Positions 1 to 5,764 of a stretch of 8,428 bases of DNA are shown piece after piece. Location of the stretch: assembly GCA_007571105.1 (NCBI GenBank), contig RKRZ01000199.1, positions 1 to 8,428 on the forward strand, given 5' to 3'. Every line of letters begins with the position of its first letter. Within the stretch, counting starts at the first letter, position 1. The notes below the pieces were generated by a model. That model did not search any database, was not told where the DNA came from, and saw only the letters and a list, made by a program, of their open reading frames with translations. The position numbers were made by a program, and so were the translations under genes. Origin of the DNA: Gammaproteobacteria bacterium (GTDB taxonomy: Bacteria; Pseudomonadota; Gammaproteobacteria; Poriferisulfidales; Poriferisulfidaceae).

Positions 1-21
1 TCAGAGAGTGATAAGAGACAG

Positions 22-46
22 CTTAAAGAGAAAATATCTCTTTAAG
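22..46. repeat. Perfect AT-rich inverted repeat (10-bp arms)
   Basis: Arms CTTAAAGAGA (22-31) and TCTCTTTAAG (37-46) are perfectly complementary around the 5-nt loop AAATA. No T-run follows on the plus strand and the stem is AT-rich, so it is not a standard intrinsic terminator. It could be the end of a transcript from a gene left of the window, an operator, or a processing site. A second small palindrome, AAAGA-A-TCTTT, follows at 49-59. Confidence 0.6.
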
Positions 47-94
47 TGAAAGAATCTTTTGCTGGATTTCCACTCCATACTAATGTGCGCTTTG

Positions 95-125
95 CTTGCA
101 GGCTTTGTGTGGCCAGTGACATAAT
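95..125 (+). promoter_or_regulatory. Candidate promoter for the tRNA pair
   Basis: CATAAT at 120-125 matches the sigma-70 -10 consensus at five of six positions. A poor -35 (TTGCAG, 96-101) lies 18 nt upstream. Transcription would start near 132 and reach the tRNA-Val at 190 after about 58 nt of leader. No better promoter was seen between 1 and 189. The call rests almost entirely on the -10 match. Confidence 0.3.
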
Positions 126-166
126 CAGCCAAATCTTTTGGCTGCCCCGTGTCTGCAAACCAAAAG
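126..166 (+). promoter_or_regulatory. Two mutually exclusive hairpins in the tRNA leader
   Basis: CAGCCAAA (126-133) pairs perfectly with TTTGGCTG (137-144) across a 3-nt loop. CTTTTGG (135-141) can instead pair with CCAAAAG (160-166) across an 18-nt loop. The two pairings share 137-141, so only one can form at a time. Both would lie in the leader upstream of tRNA-Val if transcription begins near 132 or further upstream. The pairing is seen in the sequence; any regulatory or processing role is inference. Confidence 0.4.
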
Positions 167-189
167 GGCCTCTGCTAGACTGAGCGTCC

Positions 190-264
190 GGGCGATTAGC
201 TCAGCGGGAGAGCGCTGCCTTCACACGGCAGAGGTCGCTGGTTCAATCCCAGCATCGCCCACCA
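190..264 (+). tRNA. tRNA-Val (anticodon CAC)
   Basis: A full cloverleaf can be drawn by eye. Acceptor GGGCGAT (190-196) pairs with ATCGCCC (254-260); discriminator A261 is followed by an encoded CCA (262-264). The anticodon stem is CTGCC (215-219)/GGCAG (227-231), with loop TTCACAC and anticodon CAC at 222-224, reading the valine codon GUG. The T arm is GCTGG/CCAGC around TTCAATC. It is probably co-transcribed with the tRNA-Arg 40 nt downstream. Confidence 0.97.
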
Positions 265-304
265 TCTCTCCAATTACACTGCGTAGAATCAGTATGTATC
301 CCGT

Positions 305-380
305 GCCCCCATCGGTTAAAAGGATAAACCACGGGATTCCTAATCCCGGACTGGTGGTTCGATTCCACCTGGGGGCACCA
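305..380 (+). tRNA. tRNA-Arg (anticodon CCT)
   Basis: Acceptor GCCCCCA (305-311) pairs with TGGGGGC (370-376); discriminator A377 is followed by an encoded CCA (378-380). The D stem is GGTT/AACC. The anticodon stem CGGGA (332-336)/TCCCG (344-348) encloses TTCCTAA, giving anticodon CCT at 339-341, which reads the rare arginine codon AGG. The T arm GGTGG/CCACC encloses TTCGATT. The gene ends 6 nt before the stop codon of the convergent acetolactate synthase gene, and no terminator hairpin lies between them. Confidence 0.97.
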
Positions 381-386
381 CCCTAA

Positions 387-2039
387 TTAAATCCGGCAAA
401 TGATCTCGCCGAGGTGCTTGGTCAGGCGCATGTTCTCTTCGTAGTCGATCGGCACCACGATCAAAGAAGGCCCCGACTCGGCAAAAGCCTGCTCCAGCAC
501 GGGCTTCAGTTTCTGGCTGTCGTCCACCACATGACCCTGCCAGCCAAAGGCCTCCGCCAATTGCAGCCAGTCGGGGTTGCTGAACTCCAGCACCGTGTGG
601 TGGTTGAACTGCTGCTCCTGCTTCCAGGAAATCAGTCCATAGCCCCCGTCTTCCCAGACCATCACCACAATATCGGCATTGAGGCGGCGGGCCGTTTCCA
701 TTTCCTGCACATTCATCATGAATCCGCCATCCCCACAAATCGCCAAAATATTCTGGTCCGGGTAGACCAAGTGCGCCGCAATCGCACCCGGAAGCGCAAA
801 CCCCATCGAACAAAACCCATTCGGGATCAGGCAGGTATTGGGTTCGTGGCAATGGTAATGGCGCGCAATCCACATTTTGTGCGCACCGACATCTGACAGC
901 AACACGTCTTCAGGCCCCATCACATCCCGAACGTCCCAAAGCACTTTCTGCGGTTTCAGCTTGCCCGTCGCGGTGTCGTCCTTATGCAAGGCAAACTCTT
1001 CCAGCATGCCTTCGCGTACTCGCAATTCCTTTTGCAGGTCCCAATCCATCTTGCCATGTGCTCGAGCGTGCTCGTTGAGCATGGCCAGCGTTTGCGCCAA
1101 ATCACCAACCAACTCCACATCCGGGTGATAGTGGAAGTCAATCTCTGCCGGCAGAAAATCCGCATGAATGATGGTCTTGGCGCCATCCGGGTTCCACAGG
1201 CGGGGCGGGTATTCCACCATGTCGTAGCCTAACGCCAAGACTATGTCCGCGGCATCAATCGCGCAAGCCACCAAATCCTTGGCTCCCAGACCGATGGTGA
1301 ACAGGCAATAGTCTTCATCCATATCCACGCAACCTTTCGCCATGAAGGTGCTCATGACTCCAATGCCGGTCGTCTCGCAAAACATTCGCAACTGTTGGCT
1401 TGCACGGATCCGGATGCAACCGTTCCCGGCCAGAATCACAGGCCGCCGCGCCTGAGCCAGCATGTCAAAAGCCAAATTCACCTGCTCCGGGTCCGGAATC
1501 GGGCGCCGAAACCGCACAGGCTCAATCGGTTCGACTTCAGTTTCCTTTTTGGCAATATCTTCCGGCAATTCCAGATGAACGGCGCCCGGCTTTTCACTGC
1601 GTGCAATGCGCAGAGCCTTGCGCACAATTTCCGGGAGGGAATCCGGCTGAATAACGCTGGTGGTCCATTTGGTTACCGGTCGGAACATTCCCACCGCATC
1701 CATGATCTGGTGCGACTCCTTGTGCATGCGCGTGGTGGACCCTTGGCCGGTCAGCACCAACAGCGGGGTATGATCCATGTTGGCGTTCGCCACGCCCGTC
1801 AACAGGTTGGTCGCCCCTGGCCCCAACGTGCCCAGGCATCCGGCCGGCTGGCCGGTCAAACGCCCATAGACTTCCGCCATGAACGCCGCGCCTTGTTCGT
1901 GGCGCGTCAGGATGAACTGGATTTTGTCCGACTGCTCCAGCGACATGACAAAGTCCGCATTCTCTTCACCCGGCACACCAAACACATACTCGATGCCTTC
2001 AATTTCAAGGCAGCGAACGAAGAGGTCAGATGTTTTCAT
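387..2039 (-). CDS. Acetolactate synthase, catabolic (AlsS/BudB) type
   Basis: A 550-aa thiamine-diphosphate enzyme expected to condense two pyruvates to 2-acetolactate, releasing CO2, in the cytoplasm. Visible features: the N-terminal TPP Pyr domain with catalytic Glu48 in RHEQGAAFMAEVYGR; a central domain (about 185-325); and a C-terminal PP domain with the metal motif GDGG (Asp437) followed 27 residues later by Asp464 in WEDGGYG. Where anabolic, FAD-dependent AHAS carries GARFDDR, this protein has GYDMVEY (271-277), close to the Klebsiella catabolic enzyme; DVELVGD (307-313) and PIDYEEN (530-536) also fit that type. No regulatory small subunit or acetolactate decarboxylase gene is in the window, so the product's fate is unknown. 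It is last in a minus-strand unit, 33 nt after the methyltransferase, with no strong Shine-Dalgarno sequence. A related decarboxylase or oxoacid synthase of the same fold cannot be excluded. Confidence 0.88.
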   Translation of the reverse strand: MKTSDLFVRCLEIEGIEYVFGVPGEENADFVMSLEQSDKIQFILTRHEQGAAFMAEVYGRLTGQPAGCLGTLGPGATNLLTGVANANMDHTPLLVLTGQGSTTRMHKESHQIMDAVGMFRPVTKWTTSVIQPDSLPEIVRKALRIARSEKPGAVHLELPEDIAKKETEVEPIEPVRFRRPIPDPEQVNLAFDMLAQARRPVILAGNGCIRIRASQQLRMFCETTGIGVMSTFMAKGCVDMDEDYCLFTIGLGAKDLVACAIDAADIVLALGYDMVEYPPRLWNPDGAKTIIHADFLPAEIDFHYHPDVELVGDLAQTLAMLNEHARAHGKMDWDLQKELRVREGMLEEFALHKDDTATGKLKPQKVLWDVRDVMGPEDVLLSDVGAHKMWIARHYHCHEPNTCLIPNGFCSMGFALPGAIAAHLVYPDQNILAICGDGGFMMNVQEMETARRLNADIVVMVWEDGGYGLISWKQEQQFNHHTVLEFSNPDWLQLAEAFGWQGHVVDDSQKLKPVLEQAFAESGPSLIVVPIDYEENMRLTKHLGEIICRI

Positions 2040-2072
2040 TGAAGCTTTCGGTGAAACCGTGCCTTATTGTAG

Positions 2073-2735
2073 TCAGCACTTGCGCGCCAAAGTAAGCCCA
2101 TCCCCAATTGGAACCAGACAGATCTGCACCCGCGCATCCTCCGACAACTTTTGGTTGAACTCCCGAATTGCCACGGTGTCAGGCTCCTTTTCACTCGGAT
2201 CGGCAACCCGCCCGGACCACAGCGTGTTGTCGACTGCAATCAGACCTCCCGGTCGCATCAACTCCAAAGTGCCCTCGTAATACGCCCAGTAATTTCCCTT
2301 GTCGGCATCAATAAAGGCGAAATCAAAGGTGCCCGACTCTCCTGCCTCGCGCAACTGTTCCAGCGTTTCAAGCGCAGGCGCCAACCGCAAATCAATCCGG
2401 TCTCGAACACCGGCGCGATTCCAAAATTCTTGAGCAATATCGGTCCACTCAACACTGACATCGCAGCACACCAAGCGCGCACGCTCCCCCGCTGCTTGCG
2501 CCATGCACAGAGCGCTGTAGCCCGTGTAAGTTCCGATTTCAAGGATGCGCTGTGCATTAATCAGGCGAATCAGCATTCGAAAAAACTGTCCCTGTTCAGG
2601 ACTGATCTGCATGTAATGCTCCGGCAACGCCGCCGTGTGTTCGCGCAAAGCGAGCGCGACAGGACCCTCCTGAACCGACACCTCAAGTAAATACTGTCGA
2701 AGCGCCTCATCCAGCCCGAGCGTGGTATCGCTCAT
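2073..2735 (-). CDS. Class I SAM-dependent O-methyltransferase (CCoAOMT-like)
   Basis: A 220-aa cytoplasmic methyltransferase of the cation-dependent catechol/caffeoyl-CoA O-methyltransferase family, close to the usual family length. The SAM-binding motif is LEIGTYTGYSAL (65-76). The metal and acceptor-site signature is FIDADKGNY (Asp143), followed by AVDN (Asp169, Asn170), the usual divalent-cation ligands. The entry motif PEQGQFFRML (46-55) is also typical. I chose the ATG at 2735-2733 over an in-frame ATG four codons upstream because it forms an exact ATGA overlap with the stop of the carbonic anhydrase gene. That overlap, and the lack of a clear ribosome-binding site, indicate translational coupling. 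The physiological acceptor (a phenolic or another hydroxyl compound) cannot be read from the sequence. Confidence 0.9.
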   Translation of the reverse strand: MSDTTLGLDEALRQYLLEVSVQEGPVALALREHTAALPEHYMQISPEQGQFFRMLIRLINAQRILEIGTYTGYSALCMAQAAGERARLVCCDVSVEWTDIAQEFWNRAGVRDRIDLRLAPALETLEQLREAGESGTFDFAFIDADKGNYWAYYEGTLELMRPGGLIAVDNTLWSGRVADPSEKEPDTVAIREFNQKLSEDARVQICLVPIGDGLTLARKC

Positions 2736-3463
2736 GTTGCGGCGCACTCAATTTGGCACACCTGCCGCTTCCCTATCGGCTGCACGGGGCGCGCATTGGG
2801 ACCCGTCTGCTGATTGAGCCAGGCGACATGTTCTTCGCGAATCGCCAAGGGTTCCCGCGCCAGCAACCACTGGACTCCTTCCGTGCATGGCGGCGTCGTC
2901 ATGGAGCCGGAATAATTGAAGTAGCCTCCCCCTTCCGGGAGCATTTGCCTCAAATCCAATGCAAACGCCTGCTCTGATTCCTCTCCCATGAGATGCTCCC
3001 AGAGCGCTTGAGGCAAAGATTGGCAAGACGGTAGGGTTGTGCGCAACGCCACTCCGATCACGGCAATACCGCCGAGCTGATTTCGGTGTACCAGATGCAA
3101 CTCCGCAGGGTCTGCGTCCGTTGACCAAAGATGCTCTGCTGGCGTGTGAAAATGAAATTGCCGCAGGGCGTAGTCATGCCCGTCTAACCGGAAACCCGCA
3201 CCCGGCCCAAGTTCGATACGGACCGAATGCGTCACATTGCTCAACTGGGCCCGCACCTCGGCATAATGGAATGACAGGTGCATATCGGCAAGCTCCGCCT
3301 CTTGCGGCAGCGCAATCGGAGACTGCCAGCGTCCTTCACCACAAAGCTTCCAGTCCGCATGCAATTCACCCCAGTGCTCTGCACCGTTAGCACCGGAATA
3401 ACTCCAACAGGTATTGTTTCTGCCCGTCATATCGCCTGGCAGCCCTTTCTGTGAGGGGGTCAT
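2732..3463 (-). CDS. Alpha-class carbonic anhydrase without a visible signal peptide
   Basis: A 243-aa zinc enzyme that interconverts CO2 and bicarbonate. Zinc ligands are His104 and His106 (QFHFHTPAEH) and His123 (ELHLVH). The gatekeeper Thr/Glu pair lies in TTPPC (189-193) and HTPAEH (Glu110), and His79 sits where the proton shuttle is expected. The WSYSG...HWGEL opening of the mature domain starts at residue 20. Most bacterial alpha-class enzymes are exported; this one has only a short polar N-terminus, although Cys41 and Cys193 match the usual structural disulfide. Start: ATG at 3463 has AGGGG 11 nt upstream; an in-frame ATG at 3430 (232 aa) is a real alternative. The reading frame stays open upstream to 4342, but that stretch is antisense to rpe and the start of dapF and is not part of the gene. 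The stop overlaps the methyltransferase start (ATGA). Confidence 0.92.
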   Translation of the reverse strand: MTPSQKGLPGDMTGRNNTCWSYSGANGAEHWGELHADWKLCGEGRWQSPIALPQEAELADMHLSFHYAEVRAQLSNVTHSVRIELGPGAGFRLDGHDYALRQFHFHTPAEHLWSTDADPAELHLVHRNQLGGIAVIGVALRTTLPSCQSLPQALWEHLMGEESEQAFALDLRQMLPEGGGYFNYSGSMTTPPCTEGVQWLLAREPLAIREEHVAWLNQQTGPNARPVQPIGKRQVCQIECAAT

Positions 3464-3471
3464 TGTATACT
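3462..3471. promoter_or_regulatory. Overlapping divergent -10 elements between carbonic anhydrase and rpe
   Basis: On the plus strand TATACT (3466-3471) matches the -10 consensus at five of six positions and would start an rpe transcript near 3478. On the minus strand TACAAT (3467-3462) is also five of six and would start a carbonic anhydrase transcript near 3455, downstream of the first possible ATG and upstream of the second at 3430. GTATAC at 3465-3470 is a palindrome shared by both. No good -35 was found for either direction. Confidence 0.35.
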
Positions 3472-3496
3472 TTGCCCCTGCAATCAAGGCTTTTTG

Positions 3497-4168
3497 ATGT
3501 CTCTCCCCGATCAAATCGCGCCTTCTATCCTGTCTGCTGACTTCGCACGACTGGGTGAGGAGGTGGATACCGTGCTCGAAGCCGGCGCCGACATGGTTCA
3601 TTTCGATGTGATGGACTACCATTACGTCCCCAATCTGACCATCGGGCCGCTGGTCTGTTCGGCTCTGCGCAACCACGGCGTCACCGCGCCCATTGATGTT
3701 CACCTCATGGTCACCCCGGTCGACGAGTTGATCGCGGATTTCGCAAAAGCCGGCGCCAGTTACATCAGTTTTCATCCGGAAGCCTCGCAACACGTGCATC
3801 GCAGCCTGAAATTGGTGCACGATCTGGGGTGCAAAAATGGCCTGGTCCTGAATCCGGCCACGCCGCTCAGCGTGCTGGATCACGTGCTGGATGAACTTGA
3901 TCTGGTTCTGCTGATGTCCGTAAACCCGGGCTTCGGCGGCCAGGAATTCATTCCGCAGACACTGGACAAATTGCGGGAGGCGCGAACACGTCTTGACGCT
4001 GTTGATCGCCCGATCCGGCTGGAAGTCGATGGCGGCATCAAGGTCGACAACATTCGGCAAGTCAAACAGGCCGGCGCCGATACCTTTGTGTGCGGCTCCG
4101 CGATTTTCGGCACTTCCGACTATGCAGAAACCTTGCGCGCCATGCGCGAGGAACTGGCTGCCGCCTGA
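3497..4168 (+). CDS. rpe: Ribulose-phosphate 3-epimerase
   Basis: A 223-aa TIM-barrel enzyme that interconverts D-ribulose 5-phosphate and D-xylulose 5-phosphate in the pentose-phosphate pathway (and the Calvin cycle where present). The N-terminal APSILSADF motif is intact. Metal and catalytic residues are His35 and Asp37 in HFDVMD, His69 in DVHLMV, and Asp178 in EVDGG. The phosphate and active-site loop MSVNPGFGGQ (140-149) and HPEAS (93-97) are present. Position 41 is Tyr in VMDYHYVPN, where E. coli has Asn. The ATG at 3497 is preferred over the adjacent TTG (3494) because AAGG at 3486-3489 is 7 nt upstream. It is divergent from the carbonic anhydrase gene, with about 33 nt between start codons, and 55 nt separate it from dapF. 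Confidence 0.97.
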   Translation: MSLPDQIAPSILSADFARLGEEVDTVLEAGADMVHFDVMDYHYVPNLTIGPLVCSALRNHGVTAPIDVHLMVTPVDELIADFAKAGASYISFHPEASQHVHRSLKLVHDLGCKNGLVLNPATPLSVLDHVLDELDLVLLMSVNPGFGGQEFIPQTLDKLREARTRLDAVDRPIRLEVDGGIKVDNIRQVKQAGADTFVCGSAIFGTSDYAETLRAMREELAAA

Positions 4169-4187
4169 CCTGCAAAAGCAGTCTCCG

Positions 4188-4217
4188 CAACAGGCAAACC
4201 CCGCTGTTGGGTAAAAT
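4188..4217 (+). promoter_or_regulatory. Candidate dapF promoter with upstream inverted repeat
   Basis: TAAAAT at 4212-4217 matches the -10 consensus at five of six positions. A start point 7 nt downstream would fall on the A of the dapF ATG at 4224. Just upstream, CAACAG (4188-4193) and CTGTTG (4204-4209) form a 6-bp inverted repeat around 10 nt, covering where a -35 would sit. No -35 match was found, so an activator or operator site is possible. Confidence 0.3.
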
Positions 4218-4223
4218 GCCTGC

Positions 4224-5054
4224 ATGCGCTTGAATTTCACAAAAATGCACAGTTTGGGGAATGATTTTGTGGTGCTGGATGCCTGGGAACACAAGATTTC
4301 TCCAAATACGGCCCAAGTGCGCCACCTGGCCAATCGGCGCACAGGAATCGGCTGCGACCAAGTACTGATTTTGAGTCGCCCATCCAGTGCAGAGGCGCAA
4401 TTTTCCTATCAGATATACAACGCAGACGGCCGGGCGGCGGAACAGTGCGGCAATGGCGCACGATGCCTGGGGCGTTATGCGGCCGATCGGGGCTATGGAG
4501 AGAAAGAACTGCAGGCGGACTCCCCTGGCGGAACCGTTGCCCTGCAGGTGCATGACGACGACTCCGTCACGGTCAATATGGGGATGCCAAAGTTGATGCC
4601 GGACGACATCCCGTTCACTGAGCGCAAGCGCCAGATCACCTATTTGCTTGAAGTCGGCGGACAGGAACACGAAATCTCGGCGGTTTCCATGGGCAATCCG
4701 CATGCCGTTCTGGAAGTCGATTCAGCCGAGAGCGCCCCGGTGCACACAATCGGGCCACGCATTGAGACGCACCCGCGGTTTCCCCAACACGCCAATGTTG
4801 GATTTATGGAAATTTCAACGCCCCGACATCTTCGCCTGCGGGTTTGGGAGCGCGGTGTCGGCGAGACGCCAGGGTGCGGGTCCGGGGCGTGCGCAGCGGT
4901 TGTCGCCGGACGACTCAGGGAGCAGTTGGAGGACGCTGTCACCGTGTCGATGCCGGGCGGCGATCTTGAGGTGCAATGGGATGGCGATGAAAATCACCCG
5001 GTTTTGCTGCGTGGGAGCGCTGAGTATTCATTTGAAGGGAACGTTCAGTTATGA
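4224..5054 (+). CDS. dapF: Diaminopimelate epimerase
   Basis: A 276-aa cofactor-independent epimerase that converts LL- to meso-diaminopimelate, supplying lysine and the peptidoglycan cross-linking residue. It shows the family opening FTKMHSLGNDFVVLDA (5-20), the first catalytic Cys75 in EQCGNGARC, and the second, Cys218, in GETPGCGSGACAA. The residue before Cys218 is Gly, where Ala is usual. MGNPHAV (156-162) and the duplicated fold halves are intact, and the length is normal. The ATG at 4224 gives the expected N-terminus, but no Shine-Dalgarno sequence is evident. The stop overlaps the next gene's start as ATGA at 5051-5054, implying coupled translation of dapF, the DUF484 gene and xerC. 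Confidence 0.97.
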   Translation: MRLNFTKMHSLGNDFVVLDAWEHKISPNTAQVRHLANRRTGIGCDQVLILSRPSSAEAQFSYQIYNADGRAAEQCGNGARCLGRYAADRGYGEKELQADSPGGTVALQVHDDDSVTVNMGMPKLMPDDIPFTERKRQITYLLEVGGQEHEISAVSMGNPHAVLEVDSAESAPVHTIGPRIETHPRFPQHANVGFMEISTPRHLRLRVWERGVGETPGCGSGACAAVVAGRLREQLEDAVTVSMPGGDLEVQWDGDENHPVLLRGSAEYSFEGNVQL

Positions 5055-5764
5055 GCACGGACGCCACAACGCCCCTTCCCGAAGTCGAAGGCCTCGAACT
5101 GGACCCTGAAGAAGTCCTTGAATGGCTTGCCGAGCACCCGAATTTCCTGGCGACCTTTCCGGAAGTGCTCGAACAAATGAGCCTGCCGCAGACGGGAAGC
5201 CAGGACGGCACGCTTTCATTTCAGTCCTACCAGATACAACGGCTGCAAGACCGAAACCGGGAACTGGAAGCCTGCTTTGAGGAAGCCCAGCGCAATCAGT
5301 CCCTGATCGATCACATCCTGCTGATGGCGGCGGAAACTCTGGAAGATTCAAGCGAGACATTGGACGAAGCGCTGGAATCCTTGGAAAAGCGGCTCAATCA
5401 ACATTTCCCAAGTGCCGCGTGGGCCGTTCGACTGTTTCCGGAAGTCCCGGGGGTGCCGGAGGAATTTCTGTTGCCCGATCATGCCCCGTTGCAACGGTTG
5501 GCCCGAACCGTATTCAAAAAAGGCTCGGAAATTCTTGATGATGCCGACGCGGTCTCCGTGCTGTGGCCCGACCGTGACGCAAAGGATGAGTCCCTCATTG
5601 TCTCTCCGCTGAAGCGCCAGCGGCGCCATGGCATTCTGTGCCGCACCGTGACGGCGCAGGAACTCAACGACGACTATGGATTTGTCTTACTGATCCATAC
5701 AGCGGCCTGCATTGCAGCGACACTGGAGCGTCTGGTCCCTCTGGCGGAAGAATCGGCGCCATGA
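5051..5764 (+). CDS. DUF484 family protein (YigA-like, GAF-type fold)
   Basis: A 237-aa protein with the DUF484 N-terminal signature: a short helix, then EEVLEWLAEHPNFL (20-33), FPEVLEQMSLPQ (36-47) and a likely coiled coil with SYQIQRLQDRNRELEACF (59-76). The rest is expected to be a GAF-like domain but is diverged, with few recognisable motifs. The family is conserved between dapF and xerC in gammaproteobacteria (yigA in E. coli) and its molecular role is not established. Both ends overlap neighbours by ATGA (5051-5054 with dapF, 5761-5764 with xerC). AAGGGA lies 10 nt upstream of the start. Identification rests on the N-terminal motif and strong gene context. Confidence 0.88.
   Translation: MSTDATTPLPEVEGLELDPEEVLEWLAEHPNFLATFPEVLEQMSLPQTGSQDGTLSFQSYQIQRLQDRNRELEACFEEAQRNQSLIDHILLMAAETLEDSSETLDEALESLEKRLNQHFPSAAWAVRLFPEVPGVPEEFLLPDHAPLQRLARTVFKKGSEILDDADAVSVLWPDRDAKDESLIVSPLKRQRRHGILCRTVTAQELNDDYGFVLLIHTAACIAATLERLVPLAEESAP

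Noticed and set aside
53..144. Imperfect direct repeat AATCTTTTG-CTG (53-64) and AATCTTTTGGCTG (132-144)
   Set aside because: Short, only two copies, in AT-rich DNA; it overlaps the hairpin arms and is most easily explained by chance.
138..386. 82-codon plus-strand frame across both tRNA genes
   Set aside because: Two full cloverleaf tRNAs explain the sequence; a protein translated through them is not credible.
1395..2042. 215-codon plus-strand open frame opposite the acetolactate synthase gene
   Set aside because: No recognisable domain and no ribosome-binding site; it mirrors the codon pattern of the synthase on the other strand.
3464..4342. Long minus-strand open frame, continuous with the carbonic anhydrase frame, opposite rpe and the start of dapF
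   Set aside because: It is antisense to two well-supported genes, has no family resemblance, and the carbonic anhydrase domain begins only after the ATG at 3463 or 3430. Stop codons are rare there because of the codon pattern on the opposite strand.
5638..5760. Longer N-terminus for XerC from an upstream in-frame ATG
   Set aside because: The extra residues overlap the DUF484 gene and do not resemble XerC; the ATG at 5761 gives the normal length and an ATGA junction.
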